DNA of 64,000 nucleotides from Nocardioides sp. L-11A (GCA_029961745.1 CP124680.1:4960001-5024000), one strand, 5' to 3'; counted from the first letter of the stretch, positions 26,966 through 35,275 are shown. Notes: generated from the sequence alone by a model not told the origin. Program-made: numbers and translations.

Positions 26966-28132
26966 ATGGTGATGCGGGGCAACGGCTGGTCGCGCGGCGC
27001 GGAGGAGTTCGACGCGCTGGTCTCCGGTCGCGGCGCGGACGCCGCGGCCGACCACGAGACGCAGGCCGAGCTGCTCGAGCTCGTCGCCGCCCTGCGCGCC
27101 GTCCCGCCGGTCACCGCGCGTCCCGAGTTCGTGTCCTCCCTGCGCTCCCAGCTGGTCGCGGCCGCCGAGAGGGAGCCGGCCCGGGCCGAGGAGGCGCTGG
27201 CCGTCCGGCTCACCCCGCGCCAGCGCCGCGGCTCCCGCGAGCGTCGCCTCGCCGCCGTGATCGGCGGCTTCGCCGTGGTGTCCGCCACCGGGTCGATGGC
27301 GATGGCCTCGCAGGACGCGCTTCCCGGCGACGTCCTCTACCCCGTCAAGCGGGCGATCGAGAACGCGCAGACCAACCTCCAGCCCGACGGCGCCGCCAAG
27401 GCCGAGGCTCTCATCTCCCACGCCGAGTCCCGCCTCGGCGAGTTCCGCTCGCTGGTGGCGCGTGACGCGAGCGCCGACGCGATCAACAAGACGCTCCAGG
27501 ACTTCACCGACCAGGCGCGCCAGGCGTCCGAGTTCGCACTCGACGACTACGCCGCCACCGGCAAGGCCGACCGGATCGCCGACCTGCGCGCCTTCGCCGG
27601 CGACAGCATGGACGTGCTCGGCGACCTCGGCCCGGTCGTCCCCTCCGACAGCCGCTCGATCCTGATCACCGCGACCCAGACGATCCGCCAGATCGACGCC
27701 GCCGCCTGGAATGCCTGCCCGAGTTGCGCCGAGGGTGGCGTCGCCGAGATCCCCTCCTTCGCCACCCTGCCGCTCAGCGCGGTGCTCAGCGGCGACATCA
27801 GCGCCTCGGCGACCCAGGTGCTGCCGCCGCCGGCCGCGAAGAAGGACGAGCCCGCTGCGACCACGCCGCCGCCGGCCACCGCGACCGCTCCGCCGGGCCA
27901 GGTCCCGCCGCCGCCTCCTCCGGAGACGACGCAGCCGAAGCCGCCTGACAACCCCAAGCCCACCAAGACCGTCGGCAAGACGGTTGAGGAGGTCACCCGT
28001 GGCCTCACCGGCACCCTCGGGCTCGACGGGCAGCCCCAGCCGACCGACGGGGTCACCGACCCCGGCCTGCTGGGCGGGCTCGTGGAGGGCGTCAGCGGCC
28101 TGCTCGGCGGCCTCCTCGGCACCACGCCCTGA
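26966..28132 (+). CDS. rsbN: RsbN-like DUF5667 anti-sigma factor
   Basis: This 388-residue protein has a cytoplasmic N-terminal domain (1-90; EEFDALVSGRG, RPEFVSSLRSQLVAAAE), one transmembrane helix (about 95-113), then an extracytoplasmic helical domain starting DALPGDVLYPVKRAIENAQ, typical of DUF5667, and a Pro-rich tail (about 290-330). RsbN is the membrane anti-sigma factor of BldN. The gene begins 127 bp after the sigma gene with an ACGAGGA ribosome site. It is convergent with the acyltransferase gene across a long palindrome. Confidence 0.85.
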   Translation: MVMRGNGWSRGAEEFDALVSGRGADAAADHETQAELLELVAALRAVPPVTARPEFVSSLRSQLVAAAEREPARAEEALAVRLTPRQRRGSRERRLAAVIGGFAVVSATGSMAMASQDALPGDVLYPVKRAIENAQTNLQPDGAAKAEALISHAESRLGEFRSLVARDASADAINKTLQDFTDQARQASEFALDDYAATGKADRIADLRAFAGDSMDVLGDLGPVVPSDSRSILITATQTIRQIDAAAWNACPSCAEGGVAEIPSFATLPLSAVLSGDISASATQVLPPPAAKKDEPAATTPPPATATAPPGQVPPPPPPETTQPKPPDNPKPTKTVGKTVEEVTRGLTGTLGLDGQPQPTDGVTDPGLLGGLVEGVSGLLGGLLGTTP

Positions 28133-28170
28133 CGCTCCGCTGGCGCGCGGGCCGGGCCGGGCCGGGCAGT

Positions 28171-28279
28171 TGTAACACGCTGTCCACCCGACTACCCGTC
28201 GCGTTTCAGCAGGTATCGGCCGCTTTTCGGCCCGTTCGTGCGGAGAAGTGACACCTCGTCGCGCGGACGGCGTGTTACA
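28171..28279. repeat. Long palindrome with GTAACACGC arms between rsbN and acyltransferase genes
   Basis: Arms 28171-28185 and 28265-28279 pair at 14 of 15 positions; a small inner hairpin (GGCCG/CGGCC) lies near 28219-28233. Bases 28172-28196 match the reverse complement of the right arm region at 39217-39306 at 24 of 25 positions. It sits between two convergent genes. Confidence 0.87.
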
Positions 28280-28319
28280 GCCCGTCCCAGCCCGCGGAGT
28301 GCGAGCGCAGGAGAGAATC

Positions 28320-29510
28320 TCAGCGGAAGACTGACTCGCGCTGCATGAGCAGGCTGTAGAGCGTCTGCTGGATGGTCTCGCGGACCTGGTCGGTCACGTT
28401 GAAGACCAGCATCGGGTCCTCGGCCGCGCCGGCGTCGTACTCGTCGGTGCGGATCGGCTCGCCGAACTCGAGCAGCCACTTCGACGGCAGCGGCACCAGC
28501 CCGAGCGGGCCGAGGAGCGGGAAGAGCGGCGTGATCGGGATGTACGGCACCCCGAGCAGGCGGGCCAGCGACGGGATGTTGCCGACCAGCGGATAGATCT
28601 CCTCGGCGCCGACCACCGAGAGCGGCACGATCGGGACGCCGGTGCGCAGGGCGGCGGACACGAAGCCGCCGCGGCCGAAGCGCTGGAGCTTGTAGCGCTC
28701 GGAGAACGGCTTCCCGATGCCCTTGAAGCCCTCGGGCCACACGCCCACCAGCTCGCCGCCGCGCAGCATCCGCTCGGCGTCCTCGCTGCAGGCCAGGGTC
28801 GCGCCACCCTTGCGGGCCACGGAGCCGACCAGGGGCAGCCGGAACACCAGGTCGGCGCCGAGCGGCCGCAGGAATCGGCCGGTGTGGTCGTGGATCGACA
28901 CCATCGTCATCAGGCCGTCGACCGGGATGGTTCCGGAGTGGTTGGAGACGACCAGGGCGCCGCCCTCCGCCGGGATGTTGTCGATCCCGCGCACCTCGAT
29001 CCGGAACCACTTCTGCGCCACCGGCCGCAGCGCCGCCATGAAGAAGCGCTCGGTGACCTCGGCGTCGAAGCCGTACTCGTCCACGGCGTACTCGCCGGTC
29101 AGCCGGCGCCGCAGGAAGGCGAGGAAGCGGGCCAGCTGGGGCTCCCACTGGTCGCCGAACAGCTCCTTGCTGGCGTGCTGGAAGGCGGCGAGCCAGTCGC
29201 CGACGGGGATCCCCGCGAGCGGGCTCAGGCCGCGCTCCTCGGCGCGCGCGGCGGGGCGCTGCTCAGGTGCCGGCTCGGCCACCGGGGGCTGTGCCGGCGC
29301 GGGCACCGGCTGCTCGGCCACCGTCTCGTCCGCGCCACGGTCAGGGGTCGCCGCGTCAGGGAGCTCTGCGGGCTCGGGCTTGGGGGCCGGGGCCTTGCGT
29401 GGCGTACCGGACTTGGGCGCCAGGCCGCGGGCCGCGGCGGAGGGCCGCTTGCCGGTGCCGCGGCCGGGCTGGCCGCGGGTGCCGATCGGGATGATCTCGG
29501 CGTCAGCCAT
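28320..29510 (-). CDS. Lysophospholipid acyltransferase family protein (PlsC-like)
   Basis: This 396-residue protein has a disordered Pro/Ala-rich N-terminal region (1-100) and a C-terminal acyltransferase domain: SNHSGTIPVDG near residue 192 (block I), GVWPEGFKGIGKPFS near residue 255, and VPIVPLSVVGAEEIYPLVG near residue 290. The His and Asp of block I are spaced HX6D rather than HX4D, as in a subgroup of actinobacterial proteins. It matches Rv0502 of M. tuberculosis by position and domain. It overlaps the epimerase gene by 8 bp, so the two are coupled. Confidence 0.85.
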   Translation of the reverse strand: MADAEIIPIGTRGQPGRGTGKRPSAAARGLAPKSGTPRKAPAPKPEPAELPDAATPDRGADETVAEQPVPAPAQPPVAEPAPEQRPAARAEERGLSPLAGIPVGDWLAAFQHASKELFGDQWEPQLARFLAFLRRRLTGEYAVDEYGFDAEVTERFFMAALRPVAQKWFRIEVRGIDNIPAEGGALVVSNHSGTIPVDGLMTMVSIHDHTGRFLRPLGADLVFRLPLVGSVARKGGATLACSEDAERMLRGGELVGVWPEGFKGIGKPFSERYKLQRFGRGGFVSAALRTGVPIVPLSVVGAEEIYPLVGNIPSLARLLGVPYIPITPLFPLLGPLGLVPLPSKWLLEFGEPIRTDEYDAGAAEDPMLVFNVTDQVRETIQQTLYSLLMQRESVFR

Positions 29511-30564
29511 CCGTGCCTCCAGCGAGCGCGAGCCGGGCGGGACGGTCGTCGTCGACCGCGGGGAGCCGCTCGGCGAGCGAGCCGAGCGCGCGTTCGGTAC
29601 GGCGCGCCGGCGGTGGGAGGGAGGCGGCGAACTCGGCGAAGGCGGAGGAGGTGGTGTACTGCGGCTCGAACCCGAGCTCGCTGCGCATCCGCGTGGTGTC
29701 GACCCCCCGGCCGTAGGTCAGGAACGCCACCAGCTCGGGCGACAGGTCGGCGCGGCGCACCGACTTCAGTGCCGAGCCGAGGCTGCCGAAGGCGAACCCG
29801 GGGACCGGAGCATTGGGGCGGCCGGCCCGGCGCAGCGCCTGGGAGAGCATGAGCAGGCCGTCGCCGGCGACGTTGAAGGTGCCGCCGCGGTCCTCGCGGA
29901 CCGCGTGACGCAGCACGCGGTAGAGATCCGTCTCGTGCAGGAACTGCAGCCGCGGGTCGAAGCCGAGGACCGTGGGGATCACCGGCAGCCGGAAGTACGA
30001 CGCCAGCGGACTCACCACCCGCGGGCCGATCACGTTGGCGCAGCGCAGCAGGGTGACCGTCACGTCGGGACGGCGGCGGGCGAAGCCGCGGACGTACTGC
30101 TCGACCTCGACGACGTCCTTGGCGTAGCCGGTGCGCGCGGGCCGGCGCGGCTCCATGTCCTCGGTGAACATGGCCGGGTCGCGGCTGCTGGCGCCGTACG
30201 CCGTGGTCGAGGACTTCACCACCAGGGTGCGCAGTCCCTCGGCCTTCTGGCAGGCCGCCAGGAGCTGCATCGTCCCGATGACGTTGAGTTCCTTCATGGT
30301 GCCGCGGGCACCGGCGGAGCCGGGGGTCGCGATCACGCTCATGTGGACGACGGTGTCGACGTCCTCCTTCGCGATGACCTTCGCGATGACCGGGTTGCGG
30401 ATGTCGGCGCGCACGAACGTGACGTCGCCGAGGTCGCCCCGCGGGGGGATGACGTCGACGCCGATGACCCGATCGATCCCGGGATCGGTGGCCAGGGTGC
30501 GCGCAAGGGTGCGGCCGAGGTCTCGCGAGACCCCTGTGACCAGGACCGTGCGTCCGGCGCCCAT
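29503..30564 (-). CDS. NAD-dependent epimerase/dehydratase (GalE2-like)
   Basis: This 353-residue extended SDR protein has the Rossmann motif VLVTGVSRDLGRTLAR at the start, DIRNPVIAKV near residue 57, and the active-site segments SSTTAYGAS (about 120) and YAKDVVEVEQY (about 148). It corresponds in position to galE2 (Rv0501) of M. tuberculosis. The ATG at 30564 lies 9 nt after GAGGAG and is preferred to a GTG two codons upstream. The substrate is not predictable. It is followed by the acyltransferase, suggesting a shared envelope-related role. Confidence 0.82.
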   Translation of the reverse strand: MGAGRTVLVTGVSRDLGRTLARTLATDPGIDRVIGVDVIPPRGDLGDVTFVRADIRNPVIAKVIAKEDVDTVVHMSVIATPGSAGARGTMKELNVIGTMQLLAACQKAEGLRTLVVKSSTTAYGASSRDPAMFTEDMEPRRPARTGYAKDVVEVEQYVRGFARRRPDVTVTLLRCANVIGPRVVSPLASYFRLPVIPTVLGFDPRLQFLHETDLYRVLRHAVREDRGGTFNVAGDGLLMLSQALRRAGRPNAPVPGFAFGSLGSALKSVRRADLSPELVAFLTYGRGVDTTRMRSELGFEPQYTTSSAFAEFAASLPPPARRTERALGSLAERLPAVDDDRPARLALAGGTDG

Positions 30565-30643
30565 CTCCACCGACTCCTCGGATCAGGCCGGCGCACCCGG
30601 GCGCCGACGAGGCGAGACTGCGTGAGCTACTGGCTCGCTCGGG

Positions 30644-30745
30644 TCACTTGCCGAGCTTGCGACGCTGGACGCGCGTCTTCTTCAGCAGCTTGCGGTGCTT
30701 CTTCTTCGCCATGCGCTTGCGGCGCTTCTTGATGACAGAACCCAC
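30644..30745 (-). CDS. 33-residue basic protein bS22 (AURKAIP1/COX24 family)
   Basis: This tiny protein ([20 protein letters not shown] and so on) is almost all Lys and Arg and nearly identical in type to Rv0500B, a ribosomal protein (bS22) found in mycobacterial 30S subunits. The GTG at 30745 is preceded by GGAGAGG at 6 nt. It lies between the HTH gene and the epimerase gene, as in M. tuberculosis, but a long palindrome separates it from the HTH gene here. Confidence 0.9.
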   Translation of the reverse strand: MGSVIKKRRKRMAKKKHRKLLKKTRVQRRKLGK

Positions 30746-30908
30746 GTGGAACCTCTCCAGATCGCCGGGCGCACTCGCTCCCGGCGTGACGTACGACGCC
30801 CCGGGAGACCCCGGAGCATCGGTCAGCCTATCCGGACCGGCGTGAGCGCGGAGAATCAGCGCGGGAGATGGGACGAAGATCGCACCGCTCGCGGGCCGGT
30901 CCGCCGGG

Positions 30909-31003
30909 TGCGGAATCGCCGGTCGACCGGCGAAACCTGCACTTGGCGGCCGTTGCAACGCCCGACAAGTGCAGGAACAACCGGTCGACCGGCGATTCCT
31001 GCA
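30909..31003. repeat. Long palindrome with GCCGGTCGACCGGC core, between bS22 and HTH genes
   Basis: Left arm 30909-30945 and right arm 30966-31003 pair along their length except for a 5-nt internal mismatch patch and a one-base gap. Each arm also contains the self-complementary CCGGTCGACCGG. It lies about 90 bp downstream of the HTH gene stop, upstream of bS22. Confidence 0.88.
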
Positions 31004-31070
31004 CCGGCCACCGACATCGCCCGGCCAGGCGTACCGCCACGTCGCCCCGATCCACCGCCCGTGCGACGGC

Positions 31071-31092
31071 CTCGATAGGGCGACGCGCTCGG
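31071..31092 (-). repeat. Stop-proximal repeat copy after HTH gene
   Basis: Read on the coding strand, CCGAGCGCGTCGCC then CTATCGAG begins directly at the stop codon of the HTH gene and continues into GGCCGTCGCACGG. The same motif follows the stops of hemB and of the methyltransferase gene at 44816. Confidence 0.7.
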
Positions 31093-31308
31093 CTACCCGG
31101 CCGAGTAGAAGGACTTGCGCAGGTACTCGTTGACGTCCTCCTCGGTGACGCGGAACGAGCGACCGACCCGGACGGCCGGGAGCTCGCCACCGTGCACCAG
31201 GCGGTAGACCGTCATCTTGGAGACGCGCATGACCGAGGCGACCTCGGCGATCGTGAGGAACTTCGGGTCCGGGAGGGACTCGGCGCGCTCGCGCGACGTA
31301 GGAGCCAT
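31093..31308 (-). CDS. Excisionase-family helix-turn-helix protein (Rv0500A-like)
   Basis: This 71-residue DNA-binding protein contains [20 protein letters not shown] followed by [17 protein letters not shown], a MerR/excisionase-type winged helix. It is very similar to Rv0500A of M. tuberculosis as I recall that sequence, and it has the same neighbours (bS22, epimerase, acyltransferase). The start ATG at 31308 lies inside a typical spacing of weak ribosome site GTTGGTC, so translation may be weak or leaderless. Its regulon is unknown. Confidence 0.85.
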   Translation of the reverse strand: MAPTSRERAESLPDPKFLTIAEVASVMRVSKMTVYRLVHGGELPAVRVGRSFRVTEEDVNEYLRKSFYSAG

Positions 31309-31583
31309 GACCAACCACGCTTTCTGTTGAGCGCCCGTCACCGCCTTCCCCAGCTGTGAACACCGGACGCCACTTGCGTGACAATAGGGCCAGATGTGAC
31401 TCGTGGGGAAGAGATTCGCCAGTGAAACTTTCTCGGCCCGGCGTGTCGGCTTGACCCGAGCCTGGCCCGGGACGTCGTCCCGACCACATCTGGCACACCG
31501 TTCCCGCTCCCCCGTCGGCGCCACCCTGGGCGCTTGGCGCGGCCCGGAGTACCCCGGGGCGCATACGCCCGCGCGCCGGGGCC
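31309..31583. other. Intergenic region between HTH gene and MFS promoter
   Basis: This gap carries the upstream region of the HTH gene (a possible minus-strand -10 TATTGT near 31383-31388) and otherwise no gene, hairpin or repeat that I can support. It marks the join between the conserved backbone block and the plus-strand cassette that begins at 31645. Confidence 0.5.
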
Positions 31584-31631
31584 TTGTCGTACACACATGT
31601 TCGACTTATGATCTTGAACGTCACTGTTCAA
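31584..31631 (+). promoter_or_regulatory. Promoter and TetR-type operator of the MFS operon
   Basis: A sigma-70-type promoter is clear: -35 TTGTCG (31584-31589), 17-bp spacer, -10 TATGAT (31607-31612). The perfect inverted repeat TTGAAC-N6-GTTCAA (31614-31631) covers the expected transcription start, ideal for repression by the TetR protein encoded as the third gene of the operon. An AGGAG ribosome site follows before the ATG at 31645. Confidence 0.75.
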
Positions 31632-31644
31632 TTTAGGAGTCCGG

Positions 31645-33075
31645 ATGTCCCACGCCACCGCCACCGCCCCGACGCCGGGGACCGGAACGCCCGATCCCCG
31701 CCGCTGGAGCACGCTCGCCTTCCTGGGCGCCGCCCAGCTGATGCTGATCGTCGACGTGACCGTCGTCGCCATCGCGCTCCCCCACGTCGGCACCGACCTC
31801 GACCTCTCCCGGGCCGCCACGACCTGGGTGATCAGCGCCTACACGCTCGCGTTCGGCGGCCTGATGCTGCTCGGCGGCCGGGTCACCGACCTGCTGGGCT
31901 CGCGGCCGGTGGTCCTCACCGGACTCACCCTGTTCACCGCGGCCTCCCTCGCCGCCGGCCTGGCCGACTCCGCCGAGGTACTCGTCGGCAGCCGGATCGC
32001 CCAGGGCCTCGGCGCGGCGCTGCTCTCCCCAGCCGCCCTGGCCGCGGTGCTGCGGCTCTTCGAGGGCGAGGAGCGCAACCGGGCCCTCGGCGTATGGTCG
32101 GCGCTCGGCGGCGGGGGCGCCGCCCTCGGCGTCCTCCTCGGCGGTGTGCTGACCGCCGGTCCTGGCTGGCCGTGGGTCTTCTTCGTCAACGTCCCGATCG
32201 GGATCGTGGTCGCCCTCGGCCTGGCCCGGCGCCTTCCCGCCACCCCCACCCGTACGACGACAGCGGCCCCCGCGCGGCTCGACCTGCTCGGAGCAGCGCT
32301 GGTCACCGCGGCGACCGGCACCGCGATCTACGCCCTCATCGGCGCGGGTGACCATGGCTGGCTCAGCGGTCGCACGCTCGGCCTGCTGGCCGGTGCGGTC
32401 GGGCTCTACGTGCTGTTCGGGCTGCGCCAGCACACCGCCGCCTCTCCCCTGATGGACCTGCGCCTGCTCACCCGGCGCCCCGTCGCGAGCGGCACCTTCC
32501 TCATCGTGGCGGCGACCGCGCTGATGGTCGCCGGCTTCTTCCTCGGCACCTTCTACCTCCAGCACCACGCCGGTCGGGGCGCACTCGTGACCGGCCTGCT
32601 GTTCCTCCCGATCGCGGTGGCCACCGTCGTCGGTGCCACGGCCGGCGGACGGCTGATCGGTCGGGTCGGCGCCCGGGCGCTCGCGACGGCGGGCTTCGTG
32701 GTCGCGGGGACCGGGTTCGCCGTACCGGCGCTGGTCGACGGGTCGGCCGCCGTGGTCCTCGGCATCACCGGGGCCGCGCTCGGCCTGGGCGCCCTGTTCG
32801 TCGCCGCGTCCGCCACCGCGCTCGGGCACGTCCAGGCCCACGAGTCCGGGATCGTCTCGGGGATCGTCAGCACGTTCCACGAGTTCGGCGCATCACTGGG
32901 TGCCGCGGTGATCTCGAGCGTCGCCGCGGCCAGCATCGCCGGAAGTACCACCACCGGCTTCGTCCACGGGTTCGCCGTGGCCGCGGGCGTCGCGGCGGTC
33001 GCCGCACCGCTCTGCCTCGTGTCCGTGCCCGGGCGCTCGCCCGGCGCCACCCACCCCACCGGAGGTCTGCACTGA
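31645..33075 (+). CDS. MFS drug efflux transporter, DHA2 (EmrB/QacA) family
   Basis: This 476-residue protein has about 14 hydrophobic helices. Family motifs: VDVTVVAIALPHVGTDL in helix 1, GGRVTDLLGSRPVVLTG between helices 2 and 3, and RIAQGLGAALLSPAALA after. Such proteins export drugs or toxic compounds by proton antiport. It is the first gene of an operon with a small membrane protein and a TetR regulator, and has its own strong promoter with an overlapping palindromic operator. The stop overlaps the next start (TGATG). Confidence 0.9.
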   Translation: MSHATATAPTPGTGTPDPRRWSTLAFLGAAQLMLIVDVTVVAIALPHVGTDLDLSRAATTWVISAYTLAFGGLMLLGGRVTDLLGSRPVVLTGLTLFTAASLAAGLADSAEVLVGSRIAQGLGAALLSPAALAAVLRLFEGEERNRALGVWSALGGGGAALGVLLGGVLTAGPGWPWVFFVNVPIGIVVALGLARRLPATPTRTTTAAPARLDLLGAALVTAATGTAIYALIGAGDHGWLSGRTLGLLAGAVGLYVLFGLRQHTAASPLMDLRLLTRRPVASGTFLIVAATALMVAGFFLGTFYLQHHAGRGALVTGLLFLPIAVATVVGATAGGRLIGRVGARALATAGFVVAGTGFAVPALVDGSAAVVLGITGAALGLGALFVAASATALGHVQAHESGIVSGIVSTFHEFGASLGAAVISSVAAASIAGSTTTGFVHGFAVAAGVAAVAAPLCLVSVPGRSPGATHPTGGLH

Positions 33076-33518
33076 TGAGCACCCGACAGATCCGCAGGTT
33101 CGCGCTCCACTACGGCGAGATGGTCGCCGCGATGCTGATCGGCATGATGCTGCTCTGGCCGGTTTGGATGCTCGCGACCGGCGCCGCGGGCGACGGGTCC
33201 TGGCTCCGCTCGGCGAGCGTCGAGACCCTCGTGATGGCGACGACGATGGCACTCCCCATGGCCGGCTGGATGCGCTTCCGGGGCCATCGCTGGGCGCCGG
33301 TCGTCGAGATGTGCGCCGTCATGTACGCCGGCTTCGCGGTCGCGCTGCCCCTCCACTGGGCCGGCGTCCTCGACGGGGGCGGGCTGATGCTGGTCGGCCA
33401 CGTCGCGATGTTCGTGCTGATGCTGGCCGCGATGGCCTGGCGCTGGCAGGAGTACGCCGGCTGCCACGCCCCGCGCCGCGACGGGCCCGACCGGGCGTCC
33501 ACGATGATGGCCTCGTGA
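33075..33518 (+). CDS. Small four-helix membrane protein in MFS-TetR operon
   Basis: This 147-residue protein has four hydrophobic segments (about 12-35, 47-66, 74-95, 100-125) rich in Met and Ala, with a short charged C-terminus (CHAPRRDGPDRAS). I recognise no family with confidence; it is not a transporter of known type. It overlaps the MFS stop by 1 bp and the TetR start by 3 bp, so it is translated together with them and could assist the exporter. Confidence 0.78.
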   Translation: MSTRQIRRFALHYGEMVAAMLIGMMLLWPVWMLATGAAGDGSWLRSASVETLVMATTMALPMAGWMRFRGHRWAPVVEMCAVMYAGFAVALPLHWAGVLDGGGLMLVGHVAMFVLMLAAMAWRWQEYAGCHAPRRDGPDRASTMMAS

Positions 33519-34126
33519 CCACCCGCCCCCTCCGTGCCGACGCGCGCCGCAACGTGGAGGCGATCCTCGACGCCGCCACCGCCACCCTCGCCCGCGACCC
33601 GGACGCCAGCATCAACGACATCGCGAAGGCCGCCGGCGTCGGCCGGGTGACCCTCTACGGGCACTTCGAGAACCGCGGCGTCCTGGTGGCCGCCGTCGTG
33701 GAGCGGGCGATGCGGGAGTCGGAGGCGGCGCTACGCGACGTCGACCTCGCGGGCGACCCGGCCGCCGCCCTGGTCCGACTGATCGACGCGACCTGGCAGG
33801 TCACCCTCCGGTATGGGGCCCTGGTGGTCGCCGCCGAGAAGAGCATGCCGGTGGCCGAGATGGCCGCGGCCCACAGCGAGCCCCGCGAGCGGGCCCGGCG
33901 GCTGATCGACCACGGCCGCGAGCTCGGCCGGTTCCGCACCGATCTCCCGGTGTCCTGGCTGGTGACGGCGATGCACACCGTCACCCACGCCGCCGCGACG
34001 TCGGTGTACGCCGAGGAACTGCCTGCCGCCGACGCCGCCCGGGCGATCGCGGCGACGATGCTCGGTCTGCTGACCCCGGCGGGCCAGGTGGTCCCCGACG
34101 TCGACGCGCTGCGGGCCGCGCGATGA
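33515..34126 (+). CDS. TetR family transcriptional regulator of the MFS operon
   Basis: This 203-residue regulator has an N-terminal HTH (RNVEAILDAATATLARDPDA then IAKAAGVGRVTLYGHFENR, residues 12-55) and a helical ligand domain. The GTG at 33515 overlaps the preceding stop (GTGA); no other start fits the HTH. It is the natural candidate to bind the TTGAAC-N6-GTTCAA palindrome at 31614-31631. The effector is unknown. It ends 29 bp before the Trp leader peptide of trpS. Confidence 0.88.
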   Translation: MTTRPLRADARRNVEAILDAATATLARDPDASINDIAKAAGVGRVTLYGHFENRGVLVAAVVERAMRESEAALRDVDLAGDPAAALVRLIDATWQVTLRYGALVVAAEKSMPVAEMAAAHSEPRERARRLIDHGRELGRFRTDLPVSWLVTAMHTVTHAAATSVYAEELPAADAARAIAATMLGLLTPAGQVVPDVDALRAAR

Positions 34127-34155
34127 TCTGCGACACTGTGCGGGTGTCGAGCCCG

Positions 34156-34182
34156 ATGACCTTCACCTGGTGGCCCGCCTGA
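34156..34182 (+). CDS. Trp leader peptide (MTFTWWPA) of trpS attenuator
   Basis: Eight codons and a TGA encode M-T-F-T-W-W-P-A, with two adjacent Trp codons (34168-34173). It lies 104 bp before trpS, inside a region that can form alternative hairpins. Tandem regulatory codons in a very short peptide just before a terminator are the hallmark of ribosome-mediated attenuation. No strong Shine-Dalgarno is seen upstream. Confidence 0.82.
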   Translation: MTFTWWPA

Positions 34183-34212
34183 CGGCGGCCGCCCCTCGAC
34201 ACCTTCACCACC

Positions 34213-34230
34213 GGCCGCCCACGGGCGGCC
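34213..34230 (+). terminator. Attenuator terminator hairpin
   Basis: A 7-bp all-GC stem with a CACG loop, followed by GTCGTACTCC without a strong T-tract, typical for high-GC actinobacterial attenuators. Confidence 0.65.
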
Positions 34231-34285
34231 GTCGTACTCCTCCGGACGGTGCCGGCGCCTGTGGGCCTCATCCCCAGGAGCACCC

Positions 34286-35242
34286 ATGTCCCGACGTCTG
34301 TCCCTCCTCACCCCGAGTGGTCGGCTGACCCTCGGCAACCTGCTCGGCGCCCTGCGCCCGATGCGCGCCGCCCAGGCCGGGGCCGACTGCTTCTACGGCA
34401 TCTCCGACCTGCACGCGCTCACGACGCCGCGCTCCCCCGAGACGCTGCGCGCCGCGATCACCGAGCAGGCGACGCTGATGCTGGCGGCGGGGCTCGACGA
34501 CAGCACGCTGTTCCGGCAGAGCCGGGTGCCGGCGCACACCGAGCTCGCGTACCTGCTCGAGTGCGTCGCGACCACCGGCGAACTCGGCCGAATGATCCAG
34601 TTCAAGGAGAAGTCGCGCCGTCAGGAGTCGGTGCGCACCTCGCTGTTCACCTACCCCGTCCTGATGGCGGCCGACATCCTGCTCTACCGGCCCGCACAGG
34701 TGCCGGTCGGCGACGACCAGCGCCAGCACCTCGAGCTCGCTCGCGACCTCGCCCAGCGGTTCAACACGACCTACGGGGAGGTGTTCGCGCTCCCCGAGAT
34801 CACCGTTCCGCCCGCCGGCGCCCGGGTGATGGACCTCGCCGAGCCGACCCGCAAGATGAGCAAGTCGGGTCCCGACGCCGGGTCGATCGCGCTGCTCGAC
34901 CCGCCGGACGTCGTCCGCCGGAAGGTCGCCCGCGCCGTGACCGACTCCGAGACGGGGCCGGGCGCCGTCCGCGCGGACCGGGAGGCCAAGGCGGGCGTCA
35001 CCAACCTGATCGAGATCCTGGTCGCCTGTGGCGGGTCGGCGGACGCGATCACGACCTACGGCGCCCTCAAGGCGGCCGTGACCGACGCGGTGGTGGCCGA
35101 GCTGGAGCCGCTCCAGGAGCGCTACCGCGCCCTCGCCGCGGACCCGGTCCACGTGACCGAGGTGTATGCCCGCGGGGCGGAGCGGTGCCGCGAGGTGACC
35201 GCCCCCGTGGTCGCCGCGGCGAGGAGCGCGATGGGGCTGTGA
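34286..35242 (+). CDS. trpS: Tryptophanyl-tRNA synthetase, probable auxiliary (TrpRS1-like) form
   Basis: This 318-residue class I synthetase charges tRNA-Trp. The HIGH-equivalent is in TPSGRLTLGNLLGALRPM (residues 9-26) and the KMSKS loop in TRKMSKSGPDAGSIALLD near residue 190; VGDDQRQHLELARDLAQRFN is also typical. The ATG at 34286 follows AGGAG. The Trp attenuator upstream and the neighbouring efflux operon suggest the auxiliary, antibiotic-tolerant type known from Streptomyces rather than the housekeeping enzyme; residues deciding indolmycin resistance were not checked. Confidence 0.9.
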   Translation: MSRRLSLLTPSGRLTLGNLLGALRPMRAAQAGADCFYGISDLHALTTPRSPETLRAAITEQATLMLAAGLDDSTLFRQSRVPAHTELAYLLECVATTGELGRMIQFKEKSRRQESVRTSLFTYPVLMAADILLYRPAQVPVGDDQRQHLELARDLAQRFNTTYGEVFALPEITVPPAGARVMDLAEPTRKMSKSGPDAGSIALLDPPDVVRRKVARAVTDSETGPGAVRADREAKAGVTNLIEILVACGGSADAITTYGALKAAVTDAVVAELEPLQERYRALAADPVHVTEVYARGAERCREVTAPVVAAARSAMGL

Positions 35243-35275
35243 GAGCTGTCGGAGGCCGCTGGCAGACTGCTCCGC

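Larger units (their letters stand above)
34143..34230 (+). promoter_or_regulatory. Trp-responsive transcription attenuator upstream of trpS
   Basis: Pairings visible: GGTGTCGAG (34143-34151) with CTCGACACC (34195-34203), flanking the leader peptide; GGCGGCCG (34184-34191) with CGGCCGCC (34212-34219), an antiterminator-like stem; and GGCCGCC (34213-34219) with GGCGGCC (34224-34230), a terminator stem. The last two exclude each other. A similar attenuator is known for the auxiliary, indolmycin-resistant trpRS1 of Streptomyces coelicolor. Which pairing is favoured when the ribosome stalls is inferred. Confidence 0.8.

Noticed and set aside
31376..31400. Promoter of the HTH gene (TTCCCC-N18-TATTGT on the minus strand)
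   Set aside because: The -35 is poor and the distance to the start is long; not enough for a feature.
34286..34340. TrpRS judged inactive because the HIGH motif lacks its first His (TLGN)
   Set aside because: Bacterial TrpRS such as that of Geobacillus has TIGN at this place, so the variant is normal.
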